The notes beneath the pieces were generated by a model. It searched no databases. It had not been told where the DNA came from and was given only the letters and a program-made list of their open reading frames with translations. This document shows positions 56,462-64,000 of a DNA stretch of 64,000 nt, piece after piece. The translations under genes and the position numbers were made by a program. The stretch lies in assembly GCA_035308905.1 (NCBI GenBank), contig DATGFS010000023.1, forward strand, positions 1 through 64,000. Direction: 5' to 3'. The stretch's first letter is position 1, and every line of letters starts with the position of its first letter. Source of the DNA: a bacterium. Its GTDB lineage: Bacteria; Sysuimicrobiota; Sysuimicrobiia; Sysuimicrobiales; Segetimicrobiaceae.

Positions 56462-57544
56462 GTGTTTTTTCGCGAACTGATCGGCCAGCGCGACGCCCGC
56501 GCGGTGCTGCAGGGGGCCCTCCGAAGCGGATGCGTGGCCCACGCGTACCTCTTTGTGGGCCCGGAAGGCGTCGGCCGCCGCGCCGCCGCGCTCGCCTTCG
56601 CCCAGGCCCTGCTCTGCGCGACCGGCTTCAATGACATGGTGGCCGGCGAGTCCGCCGACAGGCGGTCCGCCGGCGGAGACGACGCCTGCGGCACGTGCGC
56701 GGCGTGCCGGAAGGTCGCCGCGGGCGCGCACCCGGATCTCCGCATCATCGCCCCCGGGGGACGCACCGAGTCCGGCGCCGAGCGCCGCGCCGTCGGAATC
56801 GAGCAGATCCGCGATCTCAAGCGCGAGGCGTCCTACCCGCCCTACGAGGCCCGATGGAAGGTGTTCATCATCGAGGACGCGGAGGCGATGCGCGCCGAGG
56901 CGGCCAACAGCCTGCTCAAGGTGCTCGAAGAGCCGCCCGCGCAGAGCGTGATCATCCTCATCTCCGAGTCCGCCTCGGCGCTCCTGCCGACGATCGTGTC
57001 CCGCTCCCAGATTGTGCGCTTCACATTCGTGCCGGCGGCGGAGATCGCCGCGGCCCTGACCGAGCGCGCCGGCGTTCCCGCGGCGCAGGCGCCGTTCCTC
57101 GGCGCGCTGGCCGGCGGACGGCCGGGGCTCGCGCTGCGGGAGTCGGCGGAGGGCGGGGCGGCGCTGGAGTTCCGCCAGGACGTGGTGAAGACGCTTGGAG
57201 CGGTCGCCGGCGGCGGACCGGTCAGGCGGCTCGAGGCCGCGGAAGCGGTCTCACGGCAGAAGGACGAGATCAACCGCTGGCTCGACACCGCCCTGCTCTG
57301 GATCCGCGACGTGGCGGTCTGGCAGGCGGCGCACGACCCGGCGCTGCTCGTGAACCTCGACCGCCGCGATCAGATCGCGGCGTGGGCCGAGCGCGCGAGG
57401 CCGGAGGGTGTGCGGCACGCGGCCGCGGCGATCGAGGGCGCCAAGACAAATTTGCAGCACAATGTCAACCCGCGCCTGGTCCTGGAGCATCTGTTTGCCG
57501 GCATCCACCTCGCGCCGGCCGACAAGCGGCCGGCAACCATGTAA
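56462..57544 (+). CDS. holB: DNA polymerase III subunit delta prime
   Basis: A 360-residue clamp-loader subunit. The start FFRELIGQRDARAVLQGALR, the modified P-loop LFVGPEGVGRRAAALAFAQA, the zinc-finger Cys cluster around CGTCAACRKVAAGAHPD, and WKVFIIEDAEAMRAEAANSL with LLKVLEEPPAQSV are typical. The start codon is GTG. It is the last gene of the R3H-tmk-darA-holB operon and converges on a zinc-finger gene. Confidence 0.93.
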   Translation: MFFRELIGQRDARAVLQGALRSGCVAHAYLFVGPEGVGRRAAALAFAQALLCATGFNDMVAGESADRRSAGGDDACGTCAACRKVAAGAHPDLRIIAPGGRTESGAERRAVGIEQIRDLKREASYPPYEARWKVFIIEDAEAMRAEAANSLLKVLEEPPAQSVIILISESASALLPTIVSRSQIVRFTFVPAAEIAAALTERAGVPAAQAPFLGALAGGRPGLALRESAEGGAALEFRQDVVKTLGAVAGGGPVRRLEAAEAVSRQKDEINRWLDTALLWIRDVAVWQAAHDPALLVNLDRRDQIAAWAERARPEGVRHAAAAIEGAKTNLQHNVNPRLVLEHLFAGIHLAPADKRPATM

Positions 57545-57593
57545 TTAAAGCCGGCCGACAATGGGCCTGCGGTGCGAGCCACGAGCGCGCCCG

Positions 57594-57815
57594 TTAGTGG
57601 ATCGCGAGCCGAAGCAGGAAGAACAACACCGCCGCCGCCAGCACGATAAGCCACCACGGGATGGGGCGCCGCGGGCGCGCGGCGGCGCCCGGGTTCGCGC
57701 ACGCCTCGCAGAAGTTTCCCGTCGAGAGCCGGACGAGGCATTCGGGGCACAGCGCCTTGCCGCAGCGCGAACAGTAGCCGAGCGCCGCGCGGTCGGGATG
57801 GTTGACGCACTTCAT
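57594..57815 (-). CDS. Small B-box-type zinc finger membrane protein
   Basis: A 73-residue protein. The N-terminal half has a Cys/His cluster (KCVNHPDRAALGYCSRCGKA, LCPECLVRLSTGNFCEACAN) with three CxxC pairs, matching small B-box zinc ribbons. The C-terminal half is one transmembrane helix (WWLIVLAAAVLFFLLRLAI). The family often precedes rhomboid or DUF domains; here it stands alone. Its ATG overlaps the nfo stop by four bases. Confidence 0.87.
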   Translation of the reverse strand: MKCVNHPDRAALGYCSRCGKALCPECLVRLSTGNFCEACANPGAAARPRRPIPWWLIVLAAAVLFFLLRLAIH

Positions 57816-58729
57816 CGTGCGCGCACCGCCCTTCGCGGCGGCCGGCCCGTCCGCGTCGCGAGGCGCCGCCCGGGCATGCCGGCGGAGAGCAGGGCCCTCG
57901 CGCGCAGCGCCTTCAGCGTCATCACGTTGCGCCGGTCCGGGCCCTCGCGGTCGAACCCCGGCGTCTCGATGAGGCCGGGCAGATCGCGGAGCGCCGGATG
58001 GCCGAAGACGGCCCGGAACCCGTCGCGGCCGATCCCGCCTTCGCCGATGTTCTCGTGGCGGTCGAGCCGCGAGCCGAGCGCGCTCTTCGAGTCGTTGAAG
58101 TGCAGCACGCGCAGCCGCGTGAGGCCCACCTGCCGGTCGAAGGCGTCCACCATCGCGGCGACGCCCTCCGGCGTGCGAATGTCCCACCCGGCGGCGAAGA
58201 GGTGCGCGGTGTCGAGACATACGCCGAGCCGCGGGCTCCGCCCCGCGGCGTCGAGGACGTCGCGCAGCTGCTCGAAGGTACCCCCGATCGTGCCGCCGGC
58301 GCTGCCTTCCAGCAGCACCATCGCCTCCGATGAGCGCGTGAGCACGGTGCGCAGCGCGAGCGCCACGCGGTCGCAGCATTCGTCCCAGCCCGCGCCCCGC
58401 GTGCTGCCGAGATGCGTGATCGCCGCAAGCCCGCCGAGCGCATCCATGCCGCGCACCGTGTGCGCGAGCGAGTCGATGGACCGGCGGAACAACTCGGGAT
58501 CGGCGGTGGCGAAATTGACGAGGTACGAGGCGTGCGCGACCAGCGGGTCCAGCCCGGCCCGCGCGCGGCGGCGCCGGAATTCAGCGATGTCGGCGGGATC
58601 GTACTCGATGAGGCGCCACTGCCGCGGGCTGCCGACGAAGATCTGCAGGCATTCGCAGCCGATCGCGGTCGCCCGCGGGACCGCCTCGTAGACGCGGCCG
58701 GCGACGGAGACGTGCGCGCCGATCGGCAT
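57812..58729 (-). CDS. nfo: Endonuclease IV (AP endonuclease)
   Basis: A 305-residue AP endonuclease of the Nfo TIM-barrel family. Motifs: IGAHVSVAGRVYEAVPRATA, LEGSAGGTIGGTFEQLRDVL, CLDTAHLFAAGWDIRTPEG, HFNDSKSALGSRLDRHENIG and LIETPGFDREGPDRRNVM. It cleaves 5' to abasic sites using three zinc ions. The C-terminal 25 residues are Arg-rich and extra. It complements endonuclease Q, encoded about 5 kb away, in repair of damaged bases. ATG 58729 begins the conserved core. Confidence 0.95.
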   Translation of the reverse strand: MPIGAHVSVAGRVYEAVPRATAIGCECLQIFVGSPRQWRLIEYDPADIAEFRRRRARAGLDPLVAHASYLVNFATADPELFRRSIDSLAHTVRGMDALGGLAAITHLGSTRGAGWDECCDRVALALRTVLTRSSEAMVLLEGSAGGTIGGTFEQLRDVLDAAGRSPRLGVCLDTAHLFAAGWDIRTPEGVAAMVDAFDRQVGLTRLRVLHFNDSKSALGSRLDRHENIGEGGIGRDGFRAVFGHPALRDLPGLIETPGFDREGPDRRNVMTLKALRARALLSAGMPGRRLATRTGRPPRRAVRAR

Positions 58730-58756
58730 ATCGGGGGCTTCGCGGAGGATCGACGT

Positions 58757-59719
58757 TTGGACCTCCCGAACCTGCGCACCATGTCCCCGCGCGCGCGCAT
58801 CGCGGCCGATCTCTCGCTGGCGGCCGTCGCCGTCGTGTGGGGCACGACGTTTCCGCTCGGCAAGCTGGTGCTGCGGCACCTCGGGCCGTTTCAATATCTC
58901 GCGCTGCGCTTCGGCCTGGCCGCGGTGCTGATGGCGCCGCTCGCGTGGCGCGAGCGCGGACGCCTCACCCTCGACGGGATGCGCGCGGGCCTGCTGGCCG
59001 GCGCCGCACTGTTCGCCGGATACGCGCTGCAGACGGTCGGGCTCCGGTCCACGACCGCCGGCAACGCCGGTCTTATCACGGGCCTGAACGTCGTCATGAT
59101 TCCCCTGATGCTGCTGGTCTGGCGCCGGCGCGCGCCGAGCCGGACGCTCGCCGCCGCGGTGCTGCTCGCGGTGGCGGGGTTGTGGCTCCTGCTGTGGCAG
59201 GGCGGACGGTTGGGCGCCGGCGACGCGCTCGTACTCGGCTGCGCCGCGGCGCTCGCGCTGCAGGTGATCATTGTCGGACAGGCCGCGGCGTCGGTGCCGG
59301 CCGCGGCGTTTGCCTGCGTGCAAATCGCGACGGTCGCCGCGCTGGCGGGCGCCTGGGCCGTGGCCGCGGAACCGGCTCCGGCGGCGGTGCCGGCGGCGGT
59401 CGGCGGCGCGATCGTCTTCATGGCGGTCGCGGCGACGCTCGGCGCGTACGTCGTGCAGGCGTGGGTGCAGCGAATCGTGTCGCCGACGCGCACCGGCCTG
59501 TTGTTCACCCTCGAGCCGGTCGCGGCGGTGGGCTTCGGCGTCGCGTGGCTCGGCGAGCCGTTCGGACCGCGCCAGGCCGCCGGGGCGGCGGCGATCTTGT
59601 TAAGCGTCGTGATCGGCGAGCTGGGGCGTGATCGGGAATGGGCGGGCCGGGCCGGCCGCGAGGCGGCGCCGGCGGGCATCACCGTCGACAAAGGAGGACG
59701 GTTCCATGGCATCGCGTGA
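58757..59719 (+). CDS. EamA/DMT family transporter
   Basis: A 320-residue membrane protein with ten hydrophobic helices in two EamA repeats. Signature segments are AVAVVWGTTFPLGKLVLRHL, LQTVGLRSTTAGNAGLITGL and TRTGLLFTLEPVAAVGFGVA. The family exports metabolites or drugs; the substrate is unknown. TTG 58757 has GGAGG at a good distance, whereas ATG 58781 has no ribosome site, so I favour TTG. The gene ends inside the next gene by 14 bases. Confidence 0.9.
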   Translation: MDLPNLRTMSPRARIAADLSLAAVAVVWGTTFPLGKLVLRHLGPFQYLALRFGLAAVLMAPLAWRERGRLTLDGMRAGLLAGAALFAGYALQTVGLRSTTAGNAGLITGLNVVMIPLMLLVWRRRAPSRTLAAAVLLAVAGLWLLLWQGGRLGAGDALVLGCAAALALQVIIVGQAAASVPAAAFACVQIATVAALAGAWAVAAEPAPAAVPAAVGGAIVFMAVAATLGAYVVQAWVQRIVSPTRTGLLFTLEPVAAVGFGVAWLGEPFGPRQAAGAAAILLSVVIGELGRDREWAGRAGREAAPAGITVDKGGRFHGIA

Positions 59720-60890
59720 GCGGCGCGGATTTACCACGACCGCGATCCACGGGGGGCGGATCGAAGACGCCAACAAGTCCGTCGTCGCGCCGATCTATCA
59801 GACGGCGACCTTCAAATACGACAGCGTCGAAGACGGCGCGCGCCTCGCCGCGGAGAAGGGCCCCGGTTACATCTACACGCGGTGGGGCAATCCGACGACG
59901 GATCTCTTCGAGCAGAAGGTCGCGCTGCTCGAGGGCGCCGAGGGGGCGCTGGCCGCGTCGTCCGGCATGGCGGCGATCGCCACGGCCGTCGTAGGCTCGC
60001 TCAAGGCCGGCGATCACCTCATCGCGCCGAAGGCCGTGTACCAGGCGGCGTTCCAGCTCTTTACCGGCGTGCTGCCGAGGTTCGGGGTCGAGGCCACGGT
60101 GCTCGACGATCCCGACGTGTCCGCGTACGAGCGGGCGCTCAGGCCGAGCACGCGCCTGCTCTACGTCGAAACGCCGAACAACCCGCTGCTCGGCATCATC
60201 GATATCGCCGGCGTGGCGGCGCTCGCGCGCGCCCACGGGGCGCGCACGGTGGCCGACAACACATTTGCGACGCCGTACAACCAGCAGCCGCTCGCGCTCG
60301 GCGTCGATCTCGTCTGTCACAGCGCGACAAAATATCTCGGCGGGCATCACGACGTCACGGCCGGCGTGATCGCCGGCTCGCGCGAAGCCCTCCGGCCGTG
60401 CGTGGGAGCGCTGCGTGTCTTCGGCGGCGTCCTCGACCCGTTCGCGGCCTTCCTGCTGATCCGCGGCGTCGCGACGCTTGGGCTGCGCGTGGAACGGCAC
60501 AACGCAAACGCGCTCGCGCTGGCGCGGCACTTGAGCGCGCACCCGAAGGTCGCCAAGGTGCACTATCCGGGTCTGCCGGGGCACCCGCGCCACGAGATCG
60601 CCGCACGGCAGATGCCCGGCGGGTTCGGCGGCATGATGAGCATCGAAGTAGCCGGCAACGTCGCCGCCGGCGCGCGCTGCGTCGAGGCGCTGCGCGTCGC
60701 GAAGCTGGCGGTGAGCCTCGGCGGGATCAGCACGCTCGTCACCCACCCGGCGTCGACCACGAGCGTCAACATGCCGCGGGAGATCCGGCTCGCCGCGGGC
60801 ATCAGCGACGGGCTGATCCGGATCTCGGTCGGGATCGAGGACGTGGACGATCTGATCGACGACTTCACCCAGGCGCTCGACAAAGTCTAG
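59706..60890 (+). CDS. Cys/Met metabolism PLP-dependent enzyme (cystathionine gamma-synthase/lyase type)
   Basis: A 394-residue trans-sulfuration enzyme. Diagnostic segments are TTAIHGGRIEDANKSVVAPI, YIYTRWGNPTTDLFEQKVAL, VETPNNPLLGIIDIAG, and the PLP Lys in CHSATKYLGGHHDVTAGVIA. Family members act as cystathionine gamma-synthase, gamma-lyase, O-acetylhomoserine sulfhydrylase or methionine gamma-lyase; sequence alone does not decide. AAAGGAGGA precedes the ATG at 59706. It overlaps the DMT transporter gene, so the transporter may move a sulfur amino acid or its breakdown product. Confidence 0.93.
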   Translation: MASRERRGFTTTAIHGGRIEDANKSVVAPIYQTATFKYDSVEDGARLAAEKGPGYIYTRWGNPTTDLFEQKVALLEGAEGALAASSGMAAIATAVVGSLKAGDHLIAPKAVYQAAFQLFTGVLPRFGVEATVLDDPDVSAYERALRPSTRLLYVETPNNPLLGIIDIAGVAALARAHGARTVADNTFATPYNQQPLALGVDLVCHSATKYLGGHHDVTAGVIAGSREALRPCVGALRVFGGVLDPFAAFLLIRGVATLGLRVERHNANALALARHLSAHPKVAKVHYPGLPGHPRHEIAARQMPGGFGGMMSIEVAGNVAAGARCVEALRVAKLAVSLGGISTLVTHPASTTSVNMPREIRLAAGISDGLIRISVGIEDVDDLIDDFTQALDKV

Positions 60891-60926
60891 TCCGGGCCAC
60901 GCCGCCCTCAGCGGGCAGGTTCCGCT

Positions 60927-60956
60927 TGACTTTCATTCCCATATAAGAATATAATG
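60927..60956 (+). promoter_or_regulatory. Promoter of the ArsR-led operon
   Basis: TTGACT (60927-60932) and TATAAT (60951-60956) are spaced by 18 bp. The predicted start falls at about 60963, one or two bases before the ATG at 60965, implying a nearly leaderless transcript. Confidence 0.75.
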
Positions 60957-60964
60957 TTCCCGCG

Positions 60965-61339
60965 ATGCCGAGAGCGGCGACAACGACCGACGTGTTCAAC
61001 GCGATCGCCGAGCCGCGGCGGCGTGAGATCGTCGACGCGCTCCTCGACGGCCGGGCCCACACGGTCGGGGAGGTCGTCGACCGGCTCCGGATTCCGCAGC
61101 CGTCGGTCTCGAAGCATCTCGGCGTCCTTCGGAAAGTGGGAATCGTCTCAGTGAACAAGTCCGGCCGGCGCCGTCTCTATCGGCTCAACGCGGAGGAGTT
61201 GAAGCCGGTCCACGATTGGGTGCAGACCTACGCGCGGCTTTGGGAGCACCAACTCCACCGGATCAAGGAGCGGGCCGAGCAGGCGGCGCGCGAACGAGCG
61301 GGGCACAAACGCGAACGACCAGCACACGAGGAGGGATGA
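60965..61339 (+). CDS. ArsR family transcriptional regulator
   Basis: A 124-residue winged-helix regulator: DVFNAIAEPRRREIVDALLD, recognition helix PQPSVSKHLGVLRKVGIVSV and wing SGRRRLYRLNAEELKPVHDW. No metal-binding Cys pair is present, so it belongs to the non-metal group commonly paired with SRPBCC proteins. It has no ribosome site and a promoter whose start lies at the ATG. Its stop overlaps the next start (ATGA). It probably represses its own operon. Confidence 0.94.
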   Translation: MPRAATTTDVFNAIAEPRRREIVDALLDGRAHTVGEVVDRLRIPQPSVSKHLGVLRKVGIVSVNKSGRRRLYRLNAEELKPVHDWVQTYARLWEHQLHRIKERAEQAARERAGHKRERPAHEEG

Positions 61340-61809
61340 CCGTGGTGACGACCGCGTCAGAGCTGTCGGTTCAGACGTTCGAGGTGGCGAAAGAAGAGAC
61401 GATCGCGGCGCCGATCGAGATCGTGTTCGAGACGATGCTTGAGCAGCTGGGCCCGTCGTTCGAGCCCGCCGAAGGGATGTCCCTGCACATGGTGCTCGAG
61501 GCGTGGCCGGGCGGCCGCTGGTACCGGGATCTCGGGAACAAGGCGGGCCATCTGTGGGGGCACGTGCAGGTCATCAAGCCGCCGAGCCTCCTGGAAATCT
61601 ATGGGCCGCTGGCGATGTCCTATCCCGCGGTCTCGCACGTGCAGTGCCGGCTGACCGCGGACGGCGACCGGACGCGCCTCAAGTTTGTCCACCGCGCGAT
61701 GGCATACGCGCCCGAGCCCCGCGACGATTTCGCCCAGGGCTGGGCCCGCGTGCTGACGAGCATTCGTGAAGCCGCCGAGCGCCGGCGCGCATCCGGTGAG
61801 GGACGCTAG
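61336..61809 (+). CDS. SRPBCC domain protein
   Basis: A 157-residue START-like protein. FEVAKEETIAAPIEIVFETM, LEAWPGGRWYRDLGNKAGHL and VIKPPSLLEIYGPLAMSYPA identify the fold. Such proteins, coupled to ArsR genes, probably bind a hydrophobic ligand; no enzyme role is known. GAGGAGGG precedes the ATG. The DUF899 gene starts directly after its stop. Confidence 0.9.
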   Translation: MTVVTTASELSVQTFEVAKEETIAAPIEIVFETMLEQLGPSFEPAEGMSLHMVLEAWPGGRWYRDLGNKAGHLWGHVQVIKPPSLLEIYGPLAMSYPAVSHVQCRLTADGDRTRLKFVHRAMAYAPEPRDDFAQGWARVLTSIREAAERRRASGEGR

Positions 61810-62535
61810 ATGGCGGAGCGTCACAGGGTCGTCCCCCACGCCACGTGGCTCGAGGCGCGACGAAGGTTCCTGAGCAAAGAAAAGGCGTTCACGCGGCTGC
61901 GCGACCGGCTCAACCGGGAGCGCCGCAGCCTGCCGTGGGAGCAAGTGGACAAGGCGTACGTCTTCGAGGGGCCGGACGGGAAGGAGACGCTCGCGCACCT
62001 CTTCGACGGCCGGCACCAGCTCGTTGTCTACCACTTCATGTTCGCCCCGGAGTGGGACGCCGGGTGCCCGCACTGCTCGTTCTGGGCGGACAACTTCGAC
62101 GACAACGTCGTGCACCTGGCCCACCGGGACGTCACGATGGTCGCGATCTCGCGCGCACCGTATCGCAAGCTCGCGGCCTACAAGAAGCGGATGGGCTGGA
62201 GCTTCAGATGGCTCTCGTCGTCCGGCACCGACTTCAATTTCGACTACCAGGCCTCGTTCCGGCCGGCAGACCTGGCCAAGAGGCGCGCGTTGTACAACTT
62301 CAAGGTGCAAGATCCGGGCTTCTCGGACCGCGAGGGGGTGAGCGTCTTCGTCAAAGGTCCGCGAGGCGCCGTTTTTCATACCTACTCGACGTACGCCCGC
62401 GGCATCGACATGCTGAATACCGCCTACCACTACCTCGATCTCGTACCGAAGGGCCGCGATGAAGCCGGCCACGCCTTTTCGCAGTTCTGGGTTCGGCGGC
62501 ACGACGAATACGACCGGCGGACCGGCCGGCGATAG
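61810..62535 (+). CDS. DUF899 family thioredoxin-like protein
   Basis: A 241-residue protein of the DUF899 family, distantly thioredoxin-like. Typical segments are LPWEQVDKAYVFEGPDGKET, YHFMFAPEWDAGCPHCSFWA (with a CPHC motif), MVAISRAPYRKLAAYKKRMG and SFRWLSSSGTDFNFDYQASF. Function is unknown, but the CxxC suggests a redox role. A second DUF899 gene lies 0.8 kb downstream in the same operon and is clearly related. Confidence 0.92.
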   Translation: MAERHRVVPHATWLEARRRFLSKEKAFTRLRDRLNRERRSLPWEQVDKAYVFEGPDGKETLAHLFDGRHQLVVYHFMFAPEWDAGCPHCSFWADNFDDNVVHLAHRDVTMVAISRAPYRKLAAYKKRMGWSFRWLSSSGTDFNFDYQASFRPADLAKRRALYNFKVQDPGFSDREGVSVFVKGPRGAVFHTYSTYARGIDMLNTAYHYLDLVPKGRDEAGHAFSQFWVRRHDEYDRRTGRR

Positions 62536-62544
62536 GAGGGCGCG

Positions 62545-63345
62545 ATGTCGGAACCGCACCGCGTCATGTCCCGCGAGATGAGTACGGCCGACAACTGGCA
62601 GGGCAGCGCCGGGCCGGCCCTCGCGGGTCTCGCCGGCGTCGCCGGCGCCGCGTGGATCTACCTGGCCACCGGCGCCGGGCTGGGCTCAGCTATGCGCGGG
62701 ACGGACATGGCCGGCGGCGGCATGATGCCGATGGCGCCGGCCTGGACACCCGGCTACGCGGTGGTGATGCTCAGTATGTGGATCGTCATGATGACCGCGA
62801 TGATGCTGCCGACTTCGACGTTCGCCGTGCTCAGGGTTGCCGGCCGGGCAGGCATCGAGCGCGCGGCGGGGTTCGCGGCCGGCTACCTCGCGATCTGGGC
62901 GGGGTTCGGCGCCGCGGCAGCCTCGCTCCAATGGGCGCTCGACTCGGCGCATCTTCTCTCGGGGGCGATGGCGCTCCAAAATGCGGCGCTCGCCGGCCTC
63001 GTGACGGCGGCCGTCGGAGTGTACCAGTTGACCCCGCTCAAGCGCGCGTGCCTGGAGCGCTGCCGCGCGCTGGACGGTTGTCTGGCGAGGGTCGAGGCCC
63101 GGCGGCCGTGGGGCTCGGTGGGGTCCGGGCTCCATTACGGCGTCTCGTGTCTCGGCTGCTGCGCAGCGTTGATGGGCCTGCTGTTTGTCGGCGGCCTGAT
63201 GAGTATCCCGTGGGTGGCCGCGATCGCGGTCTGGGTGCTGGCCGAAAAAACCCTGCCCTGGGGCGGCCGCGTCGCGCGGCTCGGCGGGGCCGGGCTCATT
63301 GCTGCGGGGGCTGTGGCGTTCGCGATCGCTCTGGCCCACGCGTGA
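62545..63345 (+). CDS. DUF2182 integral membrane protein
   Basis: A 266-residue membrane protein with about six helices. The family signature MWIVMMTAMMLPTSTFAVLR, then VYQLTPLKRACLERCRALDG, YGVSCLGCCAALMGLLFVGG and a final EKTLPWGG are all present. DUF2182 is described as a predicted metal-binding membrane protein; the Met- and Cys-rich motifs support this. It lies between two DUF899 genes in the ArsR operon. Confidence 0.92.
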   Translation: MSEPHRVMSREMSTADNWQGSAGPALAGLAGVAGAAWIYLATGAGLGSAMRGTDMAGGGMMPMAPAWTPGYAVVMLSMWIVMMTAMMLPTSTFAVLRVAGRAGIERAAGFAAGYLAIWAGFGAAAASLQWALDSAHLLSGAMALQNAALAGLVTAAVGVYQLTPLKRACLERCRALDGCLARVEARRPWGSVGSGLHYGVSCLGCCAALMGLLFVGGLMSIPWVAAIAVWVLAEKTLPWGGRVARLGGAGLIAAGAVAFAIALAHA

Positions 63346-63362
63346 GCAGGAGGAGAGCAACA

Positions 63363-64000
63363 ATGACTACGCACAAGACCGGCACACGTGAAGAGTGGCT
63401 GGCGGCCCGGCTGGATCTGCTCGGGGCCGAGAAAGAGCTGACGCGACGCAGCGACGAGGTGGCCCGGCGGCGGCAGGAGCTGCCCTGGGTTCGAATCGAC
63501 AAGGAGTACCGTTTCGAGACCGACGACGGCACCGCGTCCCTCGCCGATCTCTTCAGGGGACGGTCGCAGCTGCTCATTTATCACTTCATGTTCGGCCCCG
63601 ACTACACGGGCGGGTGTCCGTCCTGCTCATCGATCGCGGACGGGTTCGGCGGCTTCGTCATCCATCTGGCCAACCACGATGTGACGCTCGCGGCGGTGTC
63701 GCGGGCGCCGCTCGCAAAGCTGCAGGCGTACAAGCGGCGGATGGGGTGGGCGTTCCCCTGGGCGTCCTCACTGGGCAGCGACTTCAACTTCGACTTCAAG
63801 GTCGAGGTCACCGAAGAGCAACAGCGCGAGGGACGCATCGAATACAACTACCGGCGTGAGGCGCCGGCACGCGAACCGCTCGCAGGGAAGACCGTTCGAC
63901 AGTGGGAGTCGCCGGTCGCGAAGGTCGCCGCCATGACCGGGACCGACGTGGCCACGTACACGCGCGAGAGGCCGGGCATGAGCGCGTTCGCGCTCGAGGA
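63363..64000 (+). CDS. DUF899 family thioredoxin-like protein, partial
   Basis: The first 212 residues are visible; the gene runs off the right edge. LPWVRIDKEYRFETDDGTAS, YHFMFGPDYTGGCPSCSSIA (CPSC motif), LAAVSRAPLAKLQAYKRRMG and SSLGSDFNFDFKVEVTEEQQ match its neighbour at 61810. It is a diverged paralogue and ends the visible part of the ArsR operon. AGGAGGAGAG precedes the ATG. Confidence 0.92.
   Translation, partial: MTTHKTGTREEWLAARLDLLGAEKELTRRSDEVARRRQELPWVRIDKEYRFETDDGTASLADLFRGRSQLLIYHFMFGPDYTGGCPSCSSIADGFGGFVIHLANHDVTLAAVSRAPLAKLQAYKRRMGWAFPWASSLGSDFNFDFKVEVTEEQQREGRIEYNYRREAPAREPLAGKTVRQWESPVAKVAAMTGTDVATYTRERPGMSAFALE

Noticed and set aside
57514-57534. An 8-bp GC inverted repeat (GCCGGCCG/CGGCCGGC) at the end of holB.
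   Set aside because: It lies inside the coding region and lacks a T-tract; short GC palindromes are common at this base composition.

Overview
The window is uniformly high-GC bacterial DNA, densely packed with short operons that overlap by a few bases, and uses many GTG starts. I see no rRNA, tRNA, CRISPR array, insertion sequence or phage gene. Gene order points to a deep-branching, Gram-positive-type (Terrabacteria) lineage. The mfd-mazG-S4-divIC-S1 run resembles the Bacillus mfd-yabN-yabO-divIC-yabR region, and tmk-darA-holB resembles Bacillus tmk-yaaQ-holB. Endonuclease Q, a K+-independent H+-pyrophosphatase and many ABC importers would suit a soil or warm-environment bacterium of the Armatimonadota/CSP1-3 type, but this placement is inference only.

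Layout. 1-3.2 kb: a luciferase-like monooxygenase (cut by the left edge), a PLP decarboxylase and a permease. 3.3-10.7 kb: an anti-sigma kinase, a beta-lactamase-like hydrolase, a large ATPase-TPR-LuxR regulator, an internally duplicated lipoprotein and a MOSC protein; codon use over about 5.5-9.6 kb looks less GC-biased than elsewhere. 10.9-18.4 kb: a PfpI-like protein, a metallo-hydrolase, a YcsI-type D-glutamate cyclase-like protein and a complete branched-chain amino acid ABC importer with LivM and LivG fused. 18.7-23.8 kb: a hydrolase and dehydrogenase pair divergent from a pxpA-led operon. 23.8-33.5 kb (minus strand): housekeeping genes (mfd, mazG, rqcP-like, eno, lytic transglycosylase, ftsB/divIC-like, S1 protein) and nadE. 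33.5-38.4 kb: a peptide-type ABC importer without ATPases. 38.6-41.7 kb: glnA and small VOC/SRPBCC genes. 41.7-47.4 kb: hppA, a histidine kinase and an ANTAR response regulator in one overlapping operon. 47.6-53.7 kb: DUF192, a secreted hydrolase, an FAD oxidoreductase, endonuclease Q and an rRNA methyltransferase. 53.7-58.7 kb: R3H ATPase, tmk, darA, holB, nfo. 58.8-64 kb: a drug/metabolite transporter, a Cys/Met PLP enzyme, and an ArsR-led DUF899/DUF2182 operon cut by the right edge.

The most interesting signal is regulatory. glnA has its own promoter (TTGACG, 17 bp, TATATA) followed by a leader of about 110 nt. The leader starts with two small hairpins that both have six-base loops, and the second overlaps the 5' arm of a strong intrinsic terminator placed before glnA. 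This is the geometry of RNAs bound by ANTAR antiterminators. About 3.4 kb upstream on the same strand lies a HisKA_2-type kinase and REC-ANTAR regulator pair, coupled to hppA. The ANTAR protein is itself unusual: it carries a beta-rich C-terminal region of about 330 residues and a histone-like basic tail. I propose that the pair controls glnA by antitermination. The loops have the expected G at position 4 but not the usual A at position 1, so this is a hypothesis. A second promoter-terminator-gene arrangement precedes the R3H ATPase gene.
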